44,642 nt of DNA from Flavobacteriaceae bacterium (GCA_002694465.1 NZMG01000033.1:1-44642); one strand, 5' to 3'; counted from the first letter of the stretch, positions 15,648 to 25,021 are shown. Numbers and translations are program-made. Notes: generated by a model from the letters alone, not told the origin.

Positions 15648-17645
15648 TTAAAGAGACTTTATTTTTTTCATTTTTTGTTTCCAAACATCCAGTTGCTCTT
15701 TCTGCCTCTTAATGTTATTGTGTACTTCTTTCACCAAAGGATTGTTTTGATCTGCGTGTTGGAAAAAACCTAAATTATTTTCTAGCTGACGAATATCTCC
15801 TTTGATTTCGGTAATTTTCTTGGAAATAAAGAACTTTTCATTTTGAAGTTTACGGTCGTCCTCTTGAGAAGCCAAGGCATTCAATTTATTTTCAAATCGA
15901 ATCATTTCCACTTCTTTTTTATTCAGTTTTAACTTACCAAATAACCCATCCAAAACTTTATTAAATTTCTGGTCAATATTCTTTTTATTATAAGGAACAC
16001 GACCAATGTCTTTCCATTTAGATATAGCTTCTTTTATCAATTTTAGATCGGCATCATTATCTCCAGATAATGTAAGAGCTTCGACCTCTTTTAATAAGGC
16101 TTCTTTGGATTCGAAATTTGCTAATTCTTCTTTATTTGCTTCATTTTTTTCGGCGTGAAGTCTATCAAAATAATGGTTACATGCATTTTTAAATAGCTTC
16201 CATATTTTGTCACTATCTTTTCTAGGAACATGTCCTATTTTTTTCCAGTCCTGCTGAATTTTTTTCATTAATGGGGTAATCACTGCAAAGTCGTCTCCGT
16301 CCTTATTTTCTTCAGCAATTTTTACCAACTCTTGCTTTTTTGCAAGGTTTTCGAACTGTTCTTTTTTCTGGTTTTTGTAAAAGCTGTTTTTTGCGTGGTT
16401 AAAGGATCGCGTAGTGTCTTTAAAAGCTTTCCAAATTTCTTTGTTTTTATCCTTGGGAACTTTCCCAGTCTCAAAATAAGCATCACGAATTTCCTGAACG
16501 GCTTTTATGGCATTTTGCCATGCTTTATGGTTGGACTTAGTATTTTTTGTGATTTCCTCTATTTGCTGAATTTGCTGTTTTTTTACTTCGTAATTTTTTT
16601 CAAACTCGGCTTCAAGCTCCTGCATAAAGGCTTGTCGCTTATCGTGAATTACTTTTGTAGCGGCACTAAATTTATCCCAAACCTCGTCACGATATTCTTT
16701 TGCAACAGGACCTATATCTTCTTTCCACATTTTATGAAGCATTTGTAGCTCCCTAAACACCTTATTCATGTCTTCCTCTTGCGCCAACTCCTCTGCACGG
16801 CCAATAATCTTTAATTTTTGCTCAAGATTGTGTTTAAAATCTAAATCCCTGAACTCGCGATTTAAGTGAAGGAAATCGTAAAAATTCTCAACGTGATGGT
16901 GATAGGTATTCCAAACAGTATTGTATTTATCCCTTGGGATTGCCCCTGCAACATGCCATTTTTCCTGTATTTCTTTAAAGTGTTTATAAGTAGTATTAAT
17001 ATTTTCCTCCATATTGAGCAAGCCCTTAAGCTCCTCAATTAATTCTAGTCTTTTGGAAAGATTATCTTGTAAATCACGCTTTAAATTTTTGTAGTAATTA
17101 TTGCGTTTTTCTTTATAATCGAAATATAGAGAACTAAATTCCTTTTTAAGGGGAGTGGTATAATGAAAGTCAATAATATTACCCCCTGTAGCTAAAAATT
17201 CTTCCTTTTTTAACTCTAATTCTTCTTGAAATTTGGAATTGAATTCACTTCTTATTTCTTCAACAGCATTTTTTATAGATTGAATGGGCTTGTCTTTAAG
17301 CAACTTTATCAACTCAGTAATGAGCTCTTTTTTGGAAAGTGCGTGGTAGTCTAATTCCTCTTCTTCTTCCTCTTCAGATTCCTCACCTTCCTCTTCATCA
17401 GTATCATTTTCTTCTATAGGTTCTTCTTCTTTGTCTTCTGTTTCAAAAGTTTCTTTTGCTTCAACTTCTTTGTCTTCTGTTTCAAAAGCTTCTTCTGCTT
17501 CAACTTCCTCGGTAGCGTTTTCAACTATTTCTTCAGTAGTTTCTTCCTCGGTCGCTGATCCCTCTATTCCTTCAGTTTTTTCTTCTGATGTTACTTTAAT
17601 TTCTTCTTCTGAATTTTCTTTTTCCTGTAAATTTTTGTCTGACAT
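15648..17645 (-). CDS. DUF349 repeat protein with acidic N-terminus
   Basis: A 665-residue, highly charged, probably elongated helical protein. The first hundred residues are almost all Glu, Asp, Thr and Ser. Then come five DUF349 repeats, each with a Trp-containing helix and a G(x)VP turn: EKWHVAGAIPRDKYNTVW, HKMWKEDIGPVAKEYRDEVW, RDAYFETGKVPKDKNKEIW, QQDWKKIGHVPRKDSDKIW and ISKWKDIGRVPYNKKN. The C-terminus is a basic coiled-coil-like helix. The role of DUF349 proteins is not settled. I start at the ATG at 17643-17645 instead of a TTG nine bases upstream. A near-consensus promoter precedes it, and it converges on mazG with a shared terminator. Confidence 0.85.
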   Translation of the reverse strand: MSDKNLQEKENSEEEIKVTSEEKTEGIEGSATEEETTEEIVENATEEVEAEEAFETEDKEVEAKETFETEDKEEEPIEENDTDEEEGEESEEEEEEELDYHALSKKELITELIKLLKDKPIQSIKNAVEEIRSEFNSKFQEELELKKEEFLATGGNIIDFHYTTPLKKEFSSLYFDYKEKRNNYYKNLKRDLQDNLSKRLELIEELKGLLNMEENINTTYKHFKEIQEKWHVAGAIPRDKYNTVWNTYHHHVENFYDFLHLNREFRDLDFKHNLEQKLKIIGRAEELAQEEDMNKVFRELQMLHKMWKEDIGPVAKEYRDEVWDKFSAATKVIHDKRQAFMQELEAEFEKNYEVKKQQIQQIEEITKNTKSNHKAWQNAIKAVQEIRDAYFETGKVPKDKNKEIWKAFKDTTRSFNHAKNSFYKNQKKEQFENLAKKQELVKIAEENKDGDDFAVITPLMKKIQQDWKKIGHVPRKDSDKIWKLFKNACNHYFDRLHAEKNEANKEELANFESKEALLKEVEALTLSGDNDADLKLIKEAISKWKDIGRVPYNKKNIDQKFNKVLDGLFGKLKLNKKEVEMIRFENKLNALASQEDDRKLQNEKFFISKKITEIKGDIRQLENNLGFFQHADQNNPLVKEVHNNIKRQKEQLDVWKQKMKKIKSL
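17426..17503 (-). repeat. Two-copy 39-bp in-frame tandem repeat
   Basis: Copies at 17426-17464 and 17465-17503 differ at only a few bases. Each encodes 13 residues around the core FETEDKE. Because the unit is a multiple of three, copy-number change would alter the length of the acidic tail without breaking the DUF349 gene. Confidence 0.8.
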
Positions 17646-17681
17646 TTTTTTCAATGTTAAGGTTCTAACTTAATTAGTTCT

Positions 17682-17712
17682 GAAAGATACTAACAACTGC
17701 CCACACTGCAAA
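17682..17712 (-). promoter_or_regulatory. Promoter of the DUF349 gene
   Basis: On the minus strand TTTG (17709-17712) precedes TATCTTTC (17682-17689) by 19 bases. The -7 box differs from TAnnTTTG at its last base. It lies in the only gap between aroE and this gene. Confidence 0.4.
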
Positions 17713-17737
17713 GGAAGAAGCAGGTTTTTGAGGTTTT

Positions 17738-18469
17738 TTATGATTTCCAGATAGCCCAAGATTTTTCTGCTTGGTATTCAAGCATAGAAATTCCGTTTGT
17801 TACCCTAGCCCCTGCAGCAAAGCCTCTTTTTATAAATTCGGTCTGTGCGGGGTTATAGATTAAATCATATAAAACGTGATTCTTTGTGAGTAAATGGTAG
17901 GGTATTTGTGGGTAGCTATTTACGTCTGGGAAAGTGCCAACAGGAGTGCAATTTATTATTAAGAAGTACTTATTAATAATATCCCTGTTCATAGCTTCGT
18001 AAGAAATAGATGTTCCGTTTGGAGTTCTTGATACAGTTAGAAATTCAAAATGAAGTGCTTCTAAAACGTACTTAATAGCTTTTGATGCGCCACCAGTTCC
18101 TAAGATAAGCGCTGTTTTTTTATGAAAAGGAAAAAACTCTTCTAATGACTTTGCAAATCCGTAGTGGTCTGTATTGTATCCAATAAGTTGTCCATTTTTA
18201 CTGAACTTAATTGTATTAACAGCACCAATTTTTTCGGCTTCGTTATCTAATTTGTTTAAAAAGGGAATAATACTTTCCTTGTAAGGTATGGTTACATTTA
18301 AACCTTTTAGACCTTGGGTATTTTTTATAATGTTAGGAAAATCCTCAATACGGTCAATATCAAAATTTTCGTAGGTGTCTTTTCTTTTTTCAGTTTCAAA
18401 TTTGTGAGTAAAAAACCCTTTTGAAAAAGAATAGGAAATATTCTTACCTATGAGTCCGTATTTTGCCAT
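17738..18469 (-). CDS. aroE: Shikimate dehydrogenase
   Basis: A 243-residue enzyme, a little short for the family, that reduces 3-dehydroshikimate to shikimate with NADPH in aromatic amino acid synthesis. The N-terminal substrate domain has YGLIGKNISYSFSKGFF (shikimate-binding serines), GLNVTIPYKESI (catalytic Lys) and GAVNTIKF. The cofactor domain has LILGTGGASKAIKYVL, a Rossmann glycine loop, and SRTPNG, where the Arg would read the NADPH phosphate. INCTPVGTFP and GISMLEYQAEKSW close it. The start overlaps the upstream DUF368 gene by 26 bp, so it is the end of that operon. Confidence 0.94.
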   Translation of the reverse strand: MAKYGLIGKNISYSFSKGFFTHKFETEKRKDTYENFDIDRIEDFPNIIKNTQGLKGLNVTIPYKESIIPFLNKLDNEAEKIGAVNTIKFSKNGQLIGYNTDHYGFAKSLEEFFPFHKKTALILGTGGASKAIKYVLEALHFEFLTVSRTPNGTSISYEAMNRDIINKYFLIINCTPVGTFPDVNSYPQIPYHLLTKNHVLYDLIYNPAQTEFIKRGFAAGARVTNGISMLEYQAEKSWAIWKS

Positions 18470-19481
18470 TCTGTTTTTGTGATTTATTATATCGTTCTAG
18501 ACTTACAACAAGGATAATGCCTGCAATGATAAAGAAAATTGCTAAAAATGTCTCGAATGAAAATTCTGACGGGATGTATCTATCATAATCTTTAATAATT
18601 TCCCTTCCTTCGGCATCGATTCTAATATTTCCTAGGGAATCCAATTCATATTCTTTGTTTTTCCAAGGCCAAACCACACCTAGGGAACCGGCAATAAATC
18701 CAATTATAACGGCATAGGTAGCCTTTTTAAAATGCTTAAGAACATAACCTAAAATATGTGAAAAGGAAACCAATCCAGCTAAAGATCCTATTGAAAATAC
18801 CATAAGTACTTTTAATAATTCGATTCTGCCTGTGTCATCGATAAAACTGAAATCAAATTGAATAATATCTGAAAAGGTATCATATAATGCATTTACAGAA
18901 TCCACTAATAAGAGCACATAATTTCCAATGAGCATTAAAATAAAAGAACCAGAAAGCCCAGGCAAGGTCATCCCAGAAACGCTAATCATTCCACAAAAAA
19001 AGACAAAAATTAAATTATGATTTTCTTTTGCGGGCTCCAAAAAACTAATACTCAAGCCAGCAATAATTCCAAGCAAAACATATCCAATATACTTGCGATT
19101 CCATTCACCAAAATCTTTGGAAATGTAATAGATAGAGCCTATTATCATCCCAAAAAAGGCACTCCAAACGTAGAGTTCGTAATGCACAATTAAGTAATCT
19201 AGAATTTTTGATACGCTAAAGTAGCTTATAACCATTCCTAGAATAAGCAATCCTAGAAATCGCCCATTGATGTATTGAAAAAAACTTTTAAATCTTCCAT
19301 TAATAAGAAGTTTAAAGGCTTTTCTATTCACTTTTTGAAGAGAATAAATAAATTCTTCATAAAACCCAGCAACAAATGCTACTACGCCACCCGAAACTCC
19401 AGGAACTTTATTAGCTGCCCCCATCGCAAGACCTTTAAGGACAAGCCATAATCTGTCACTAAGATTTCGTGTGCTTTTCAT
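18444..19481 (-). CDS. DUF368 (PopT-type) polyprenyl-phosphate transporter, second copy
   Basis: A 345-residue polytopic membrane protein. It has the family motif GAANKVPGVSGGVVAFVAGFYEEF near residues 20-43 and an inverted-repeat counterpart MTLPGLSGSFILMLIGNYVLLL, with FSHILGYVLKHF following. DUF368 members have been shown to flip undecaprenyl phosphate back across the membrane (the PopT family), so this copy should support recycling of the lipid carrier for peptidoglycan and surface glycan. A hydrophilic insertion rich in Glu and Asp precedes the last helix. It overlaps the upstream copy by 4 bp (ATGA) and aroE by 26 bp. The copies are clearly homologous but well diverged. Confidence 0.88.
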   Translation of the reverse strand: MKSTRNLSDRLWLVLKGLAMGAANKVPGVSGGVVAFVAGFYEEFIYSLQKVNRKAFKLLINGRFKSFFQYINGRFLGLLILGMVISYFSVSKILDYLIVHYELYVWSAFFGMIIGSIYYISKDFGEWNRKYIGYVLLGIIAGLSISFLEPAKENHNLIFVFFCGMISVSGMTLPGLSGSFILMLIGNYVLLLVDSVNALYDTFSDIIQFDFSFIDDTGRIELLKVLMVFSIGSLAGLVSFSHILGYVLKHFKKATYAVIIGFIAGSLGVVWPWKNKEYELDSLGNIRIDAEGREIIKDYDRYIPSEFSFETFLAIFFIIAGIILVVSLERYNKSQKQNGKIRTHR

Positions 19482-20500
19482 GTGAGTTTCTTTTTACTAT
19501 GAGCCAATTTTTCAAGTAAAAAAATAGTCAAAAATCCAATAATGATAAATACAATAGACTGCCAAATTTGAGAATCGATACCCCCATTAATTTCTGAAAA
19601 TTGAAAGGGAGTAATACTAATTTCGGTAGCGGTTTTTAAAGTTTCAAAATCTTGAATGTTCTGTTGGAAAACGGAAAGCGTCCCTACTTCTGAAACATGA
19701 GAAAAAGGAATAATTTCTCCCACTTCTTTTGAATACACCGAAAATGTTTCTTTCCAAGGCCATATTTTGTTCAAGGAACCTACTATAAAACCTGTAAGTA
19801 ACGCAAGTGTGGTGTTTTCATAATTTTTAAAAAGCCATTTTAACACATGACTAAAACTTAAAAGTCCTATAAGCGCTCCTGCCGAGAATATGGCAATTCT
19901 CTTAAAATCGAAATCGTGTAGTGCATCACTTAATGTTTTATACGCTCCAAGAATCACTAAAATAAAGGACCCCGAAATTCCAGGTAAAATCATAGCACAG
20001 ATAGCTAAAGCACCAGCGAAAAACAAAAAATAAGCACTTTCATTGGTGCCTAAAGAGGGAAGTGTGGTAATATAAAAGGCAATGACAGTTCCTAAAATTA
20101 AAGCCACTACGGTAGATAGTCGCCATTTTTTTATTTGTTTTCCTACATAAATGATACTGGCGATAATTAGACCGAAAAAGAAAGACCAAATAAGTATAGG
20201 ATGGTTCTCAATGAGGTATTTTGCCAAACGCATAAAGGAAACAAAACTGATAAGTATACCCGTTAGTAATGCTACTAAAAAACTTGCATTGGATTGGTTC
20301 CAAAAGGCTTTAAAACCTTGATTTTTAAGTGTTTTTAATAAAGATAGATTGATGTTACTTATGGTAGTAACCAACTCTTCATAAATTCCAGAAATAAAGG
20401 CAATCGTTCCCCCAGAGACACCTGGGACAGCATCTGCTGCTCCCATAGCAACTCCTTTTAACGTAATGATAAAATAATGAAGAAAATTTCGGGAAGGCAT
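19478..20500 (-). CDS. DUF368 (PopT-type) polyprenyl-phosphate transporter, first copy
   Basis: A 340-residue paralogue of the next gene. Motifs are GAADAVPGVSGGTIAFISGIYEEL near residues 19-42 and MILPGISGSFILVILGAYKTL in the second half, followed by FSHVLKWLFKNY. About eight or more hydrophobic segments are visible. It should act in the inner membrane on undecaprenyl phosphate, according to work on other DUF368 proteins. The polar insertion before the last helix (IQDFETLKTATEIS region) is longer than and different from that of the other copy, so the two may differ in regulation or substrate. It begins 32 bp after the TPR gene and overlaps the second copy by 4 bp. Confidence 0.88.
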   Translation of the reverse strand: MPSRNFLHYFIITLKGVAMGAADAVPGVSGGTIAFISGIYEELVTTISNINLSLLKTLKNQGFKAFWNQSNASFLVALLTGILISFVSFMRLAKYLIENHPILIWSFFFGLIIASIIYVGKQIKKWRLSTVVALILGTVIAFYITTLPSLGTNESAYFLFFAGALAICAMILPGISGSFILVILGAYKTLSDALHDFDFKRIAIFSAGALIGLLSFSHVLKWLFKNYENTTLALLTGFIVGSLNKIWPWKETFSVYSKEVGEIIPFSHVSEVGTLSVFQQNIQDFETLKTATEISITPFQFSEINGGIDSQIWQSIVFIIIGFLTIFLLEKLAHSKKKLT

Positions 20501-20532
20501 AGGTTTATTTATCGATTCCCAAAATTAAGAAT

Positions 20533-21933
20533 TTAAACCGAAGGTTTTTGGTGATTCACAATTAATTGTTTCACACTTTTATTTTTAAATACCGAAGGAA
20601 AAAGTTCTTCAATAATTAATGAATATTCTTCATCGAGATTTAAGGCGTTTTTTAAATGGAATACACCTTTGTTTGGCTCTAAAACAGTATAGTATAAACC
20701 AGCCAAGCGGTATTCAATTTCGGCATTTTCTGGATAGAATTCTTTGGCTTGTAATAAATTATTAATAGCAGCATCATACTCTCCCAATTGTAATAATATA
20801 TCACAGCGCGAAATCCAAGTGTCCATTTCGTAATTACCAAGCTCAATACTTCTTCTAAAGCCGTGCTCGGCCTCTTCAAATAAGTTTAATTGCTTATTAA
20901 TCTTTGCATAGCGTTGCCAATAAAGCACATTTTCGTTGTCAATATTCAAAGCTTTTTCTATATAGTACAGCGCTTTTTGAAAGTTTCTTTTTCTAAAGTA
21001 ATAATCGGTAATAGCAATCCAAGCCTTATCTAAAAGTGAATCTTCCTCTACACATTTTGTATAAAACTGAAGCGCCATTTCGGGATTGTTCATTTTTTCA
21101 TAACACTTCCCAATTCTAAGCAATGCAAACGAAGTAGGGTCGTCTAGAGTTAGCGTTATGGTATAACTTTCAATCGCTCGTTCAAACTCCTTTAAACGTT
21201 CATGAACTTTTCCTTTTTCTAGATATGCACCAATAAATCGGTCATCGCTTATAATAGCAAAATCAAATGCGGCTAAGGCTTTCTTATATTCTTTTAAGGC
21301 GTAATACTGTTTTCCAACTTGGTGCCATGCCACTTCACAGTACGGGTTTTTATTCAGAAAATCATTGAGATAGTCTATGGCTTCCTCACTCTGGTCCAGA
21401 TACTCAAAACAGTACACGATATTATACAATGCCGAGTAATCCTCTTCATCCTGTTCAAGGCATTTCATAAAGTAATACTTCGCATTTTGGTAATCTTCAA
21501 TAAAAAGATATTCCATACCTAATAACGAAAGGACATCGCCTTGATCTTCACTTATTTCGAGTGCCTTTTCAAGAAGTTTGATGGCGTTTTCGTGATCGTC
21601 TCTTCGAGAAAATATATTCGCTTTTTGAATATAAATTTCTTCATTAGATTGTTCTAGAAGATACAATTCATCCAACAGTTGCTCTGCGATTTCCAGCTTG
21701 TTTTCAAAAATGTACATTTCTACCCTAAACAATTTTAAATTGGTAGAGGTAGGATGCTGTTCCAAACCAAGCTTGGTTGCCTTTTTTGCAAGGGCAATCT
21801 TACCGTTTTCGAGATAATAATGAATAATTTCCTCGAACTCTTCAGAGTCGAAGAAGTACACATCATTAGTTTTTAACATGGACTCGAATCGGGTAAGTGA
21901 GAAGTTGTTATGCTCGTTTGGGCTTAATTGCAT
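20533..21933 (-). CDS. Tetratricopeptide repeat protein
   Basis: A 466-residue soluble protein made of TPR helices throughout, with no signal peptide. Typical repeats include KAKIFSRRDDHENAIKLLEKAL-like, ALYNIVYCFEYLDQSEEAIDYL, AWHQVGKQYYALKEYKKALAAFDFAI and IDYYFRKRNFQKALYYIEKAL, spaced about 34 residues apart. It is expected to be a cytoplasmic scaffold for protein contacts; no partner is named by the sequence. It opens the minus-strand run to DUF368, DUF368 and aroE. Upstream, a TTG (21986-21988) and a TATATTTA box (21960-21967) with 18 bases between them form a possible promoter with one mismatch. Confidence 0.85.
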   Translation of the reverse strand: MQLSPNEHNNFSLTRFESMLKTNDVYFFDSEEFEEIIHYYLENGKIALAKKATKLGLEQHPTSTNLKLFRVEMYIFENKLEIAEQLLDELYLLEQSNEEIYIQKANIFSRRDDHENAIKLLEKALEISEDQGDVLSLLGMEYLFIEDYQNAKYYFMKCLEQDEEDYSALYNIVYCFEYLDQSEEAIDYLNDFLNKNPYCEVAWHQVGKQYYALKEYKKALAAFDFAIISDDRFIGAYLEKGKVHERLKEFERAIESYTITLTLDDPTSFALLRIGKCYEKMNNPEMALQFYTKCVEEDSLLDKAWIAITDYYFRKRNFQKALYYIEKALNIDNENVLYWQRYAKINKQLNLFEEAEHGFRRSIELGNYEMDTWISRCDILLQLGEYDAAINNLLQAKEFYPENAEIEYRLAGLYYTVLEPNKGVFHLKNALNLDEEYSLIIEELFPSVFKNKSVKQLIVNHQKPSV

Positions 21934-22070
21934 ACGCAGGGGTTAACTATTCTTCTAATTAAATATACTAATGATAGTAGCAAATCAATTGTTATGCCCT
22001 TTTTGTTGTTAACAGGCTTATTAACAGATTGAGTGAAGGTATAAAATGCTTAAAAACAAGGGGGTATAGG

Positions 22071-23258
22071 CTATTTTTTAGTGTTTATAGTATTCAACAC
22101 TTCGGTCAAGATGGCACATCCTTTTTCAATTTCTTCCTCTGAAATGGTCAATGGAGGGGTAATTCGTATGGCTTTTCCTTCAAAAAGGAGCCAAAAAAGG
22201 ATTAATCCACGTGCTTTACAACTTAAAATAATTTCTGAAGCCATTTCGGCAGATTCTACCATCACTGCAAGCATCAACCCTTTCCCGCGAACTTCCTTAA
22301 TGAGGGGGTGTTTTAATAATTTTCTGAAGGTGTTTTCTTTTGCCAATGTGTCCTTCATTAATGAGGTTTCAGTAATTTCTTTCAAAGTAGCTAAGGCTGC
22401 TGCCGCAATGACAGGATTTCCACCAAAAGTAGTGATGTGACCTAGCTTCGGGTTGTCTTTTAATTGCGACATTAACTCATTGGAAGCTGTAAACGCACCA
22501 ATGGGTAATCCGCCACCCATTCCTTTCCCCATGACCAAAATATCTGGGACAACATCATAGTTTTGAAACCCAAAGAGCTTTCCTGTGCGTCCAAAACCCG
22601 GCTGAATCTCATCCAAAATCAATAAAGCACCTACTTCTTCACAGCGTTGTTTTACCTTTTGTAAATAATTATCCTTTGGAAGGATAAACCCAGCACCTCC
22701 TTGAATGGTTTCCAAAATTACAGCGGCCGTTTTTGGGGTGATGCGCTCTAAATGTACTTCATTATTAAACTCAATGGGATGACAATCGGGGATAAGCGGT
22801 TCAAAGGGTTTTTTCCGTTCTTCGTAATCCATCACGCTCATCGAGCCCATGGTGTTTCCGTGATAGGCATTGTGTGCAAAAAGAATTTCAGTTCGTCCAG
22901 TAGCTTTACGAGCTAACTTTAAGGAAGCTTCAATAGCTTCGGTACCGCTATTAACAAGGTAGGTGGTGTTTAAAGAAGGGGGTAAATGGGCGGCTAATAG
23001 TTTTGAAAGTGCTACGGCAGGTTGTTGGGCATATTCCCCATACACCATCACGTGAGCATATTTATCTATTTGTTCTTTTACAGCATTTACTACTGCAGGA
23101 TGACAATGCCCCAAACTACAAGCCGAAACCCCTGCCACAAAGTCCAAATGTGCTTTTCCAGAAGTGTCGTAAATATAACTCCCTTTGGCATGAGAAACTT
23201 CCAACCCCAATGGGTGAGGGGAGGTTTGCGCTTGATATGTCAAGAAGTCATTGAGCAT
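22071..23258 (-). CDS. Class III PLP-dependent aminotransferase, acetylornithine/GABA-like
   Basis: A 395-residue fold-type I aminotransferase. YIYDTSGKAHLDFVAGVS, LVNSGTEAIEASLKLARK (phosphate-binding region), AYHGNTMGSMS, LLILDEIQPGFGRTG (the Asp that holds the pyridine nitrogen) and DILVMGKGMGGGLPIGAF with the Schiff-base Lys are all present, as is TTFGGNPVIAAAA. These assign the class but not the substrate: ornithine, acetylornithine, 4-aminobutyrate and related omega-amines are all possible. There is no arginine-pathway gene nearby. I begin at the ATG at 23256-23258, which shares a base with the OstA-like stop, so the two are coupled. Confidence 0.85.
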   Translation of the reverse strand: MLNDFLTYQAQTSPHPLGLEVSHAKGSYIYDTSGKAHLDFVAGVSACSLGHCHPAVVNAVKEQIDKYAHVMVYGEYAQQPAVALSKLLAAHLPPSLNTTYLVNSGTEAIEASLKLARKATGRTEILFAHNAYHGNTMGSMSVMDYEERKKPFEPLIPDCHPIEFNNEVHLERITPKTAAVILETIQGGAGFILPKDNYLQKVKQRCEEVGALLILDEIQPGFGRTGKLFGFQNYDVVPDILVMGKGMGGGLPIGAFTASNELMSQLKDNPKLGHITTFGGNPVIAAAALATLKEITETSLMKDTLAKENTFRKLLKHPLIKEVRGKGLMLAVMVESAEMASEIILSCKARGLILFWLLFEGKAIRITPPLTISEEEIEKGCAILTEVLNTINTKK

Positions 23259-25021
23259 CAATAATTGTCCTTTTGATCTTTAATTTTTTCTAATTCTAAA
23301 GAATCAGTTTTTTGCGTTTTAAATCGTGGATCATCTTCTCTATTTTGAAGGTCCTTTGGCTTTAACTTGGAAGCTTCTGGGAGTTCGATATCTTCTTCAT
23401 CCATTTCCTCGAAAAATTCTCCTTCATCTTCAGGTAAAGGGATTCCTTTAATCTTTGGAAGAATGGGTGCTGGTTTTCCTTGAAACAAGTCTTGTACGGT
23501 CATTAGGCGTTCGTCACCACGCCAAATAAAGCCAGGCAGTATTCTAGCGTTTTCAGGAAATTGAGAAGGAGGATACACTTTTCCTGGGACTTTTTTCAGG
23601 AACCGAATCCCTATAATCTTCTGATTTTCCAAATACATTTGGATAGAACTAGAAGTAGTATTATTAATCCCTACTAATTCCTCTTTATCGTTTCGAGAAT
23701 AAAAAATGACCTGGGTGTTTTTAATAATATTTACCGTATCTAGTTGATTATTAGTAAACAAACCAATCAATCGTTCGCCCTTCACTTGATTATAACCCGC
23801 GCTGTCTTTTTGAACTAAAAACGCATTGTTAAATACTTTTAAGGTATCCAATTCGTCTGTAAGTTTGTTATTTATTAAATGAATGGTGTCGCCCGTCATT
23901 TGATTTTCACCACTCCACAGAATGGGTTCTCGTAACATTTTTGTAATGCCCAGTTTTTCATTCACATAAATAGAATCACATTTTCCGCTTGTAGGTTCTT
24001 CACCTTCCAAACCTTGTTTAAACATACGAGCACGATAAAAACCTTTTATGATGCGATTTTCGGGTTTCCCCGTAACGCGAAGCGTATCGGCATGAACATA
24101 GACCGAATCATTTTCCTGAAGGGTTACTGCTACTGCTCTTTTGGTAATAAAAACAGAATCTTGTTCCCGAAAAACCTCGGCGTAGTGCCCTCGAATAATA
24201 CTTTTATTTAGTGTGTCGAGTACTTTTATATTATTGGTGGCAGATGCAAAACCCGTATTCCGATTAAAGAAAATACTATCTCCGTATAAAATTCGGTTAT
24301 TGTAATCAACGCGAGAGTTTTTTACAAAATGCCCCATATTGCTTCGGGTGTTGTAATACCCTCTTTCACAATACACCGTGCTTGTTTCACTTACAATTTT
24401 AGATTCTCCGTATAAGTAGGCACCACCCGATTCTGAATAAAAATCGAGTTGTGGTGAGAAAACCGTGTACTTTGGGTTGACAATTTTTACATCTGAGAGG
24501 AACTGATATTTTTTGGTTTCGGCATAATAACGACCAACCCTACTAGTAAGAACGCTGGCTGTATCCCGAACCGTTCCTCCTGTACGATAATAGGCTTGCT
24601 GTTTTATTCTGTCGAAGTAAAGGGTATCTGTTTTTAACGTGGTTTTGGGTTCGGTTAAGGTCACATCACCAGCGGCAAAAGCAAACGAGGTGTTGCCGTT
24701 GTATTCGCCATACTTACTCGTCATACTAACGGTATCACCTTGAGAGATACGCACCTTTCCGTAGGCTTTAACAAAGTTGTCCTTAAAATAGACAAAGGCT
24801 TGATCGCACCACATTTCCACTCCTTCATGGACAATATACACTTGTCCTGCCTCATCACGGGTGTAGATAACGGCTTCTGGAAATTCTGGTTTTTTTTCGA
24901 AATACCCTGATTTTACTGATACTTTGGTAGTTTTTGTAGTATCAATAATTTTTACCTGTGCTTGGGAAATACTTCCAAAGAAAAGGAATAAAAGAAAGTA
25001 TATGTAATTTGATATTTTCAA
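23258..25021 (-). CDS. OstA-like (LptA/LptD-like) protein
   Basis: A 587-residue exported protein of the Bacteroidetes OstA-like family. The repeated beta pattern of the OstA/LptA jellyroll is seen in MWCDQAFVYFKDNFVKAYGKVRISQGDTVSMTS-like units, with later copies around YAETKKYQFLSDVKIV and SSIQMYLENQKI. Such proteins are thought to bind LPS between the inner and outer membranes. The C-terminus is charged (EFFEEMDEEDIELPEASK). I start at the TTG at 25019-25021, which gives a perfect signal peptide (KISNYIYFLLFLFF, then AQ); the longer frame from 25060 adds 13 polar residues before it and also starts with TTG. It lies 48 bp after purA and shares a base with the aminotransferase. Confidence 0.82.
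   Translation of the reverse strand: MKISNYIYFLLFLFFGSISQAQVKIIDTTKTTKVSVKSGYFEKKPEFPEAVIYTRDEAGQVYIVHEGVEMWCDQAFVYFKDNFVKAYGKVRISQGDTVSMTSKYGEYNGNTSFAFAAGDVTLTEPKTTLKTDTLYFDRIKQQAYYRTGGTVRDTASVLTSRVGRYYAETKKYQFLSDVKIVNPKYTVFSPQLDFYSESGGAYLYGESKIVSETSTVYCERGYYNTRSNMGHFVKNSRVDYNNRILYGDSIFFNRNTGFASATNNIKVLDTLNKSIIRGHYAEVFREQDSVFITKRAVAVTLQENDSVYVHADTLRVTGKPENRIIKGFYRARMFKQGLEGEEPTSGKCDSIYVNEKLGITKMLREPILWSGENQMTGDTIHLINNKLTDELDTLKVFNNAFLVQKDSAGYNQVKGERLIGLFTNNQLDTVNIIKNTQVIFYSRNDKEELVGINNTTSSSIQMYLENQKIIGIRFLKKVPGKVYPPSQFPENARILPGFIWRGDERLMTVQDLFQGKPAPILPKIKGIPLPEDEGEFFEEMDEEDIELPEASKLKPKDLQNREDDPRFKTQKTDSLELEKIKDQKDNY

Noticed and set aside
17431..17673. Plus-strand frame rich in serine and valine opposite the acidic tail
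   Set aside because: It is the complement of the Glu/Asp repeat codons in the DUF349 gene and has no independent support.
22009..22027. Direct repeat TTAACAG twice, 12 bases apart, upstream of the TPR gene
   Set aside because: Short AT-rich repeats are expected by chance in this composition, and no regulator or conserved spacing supports an operator.
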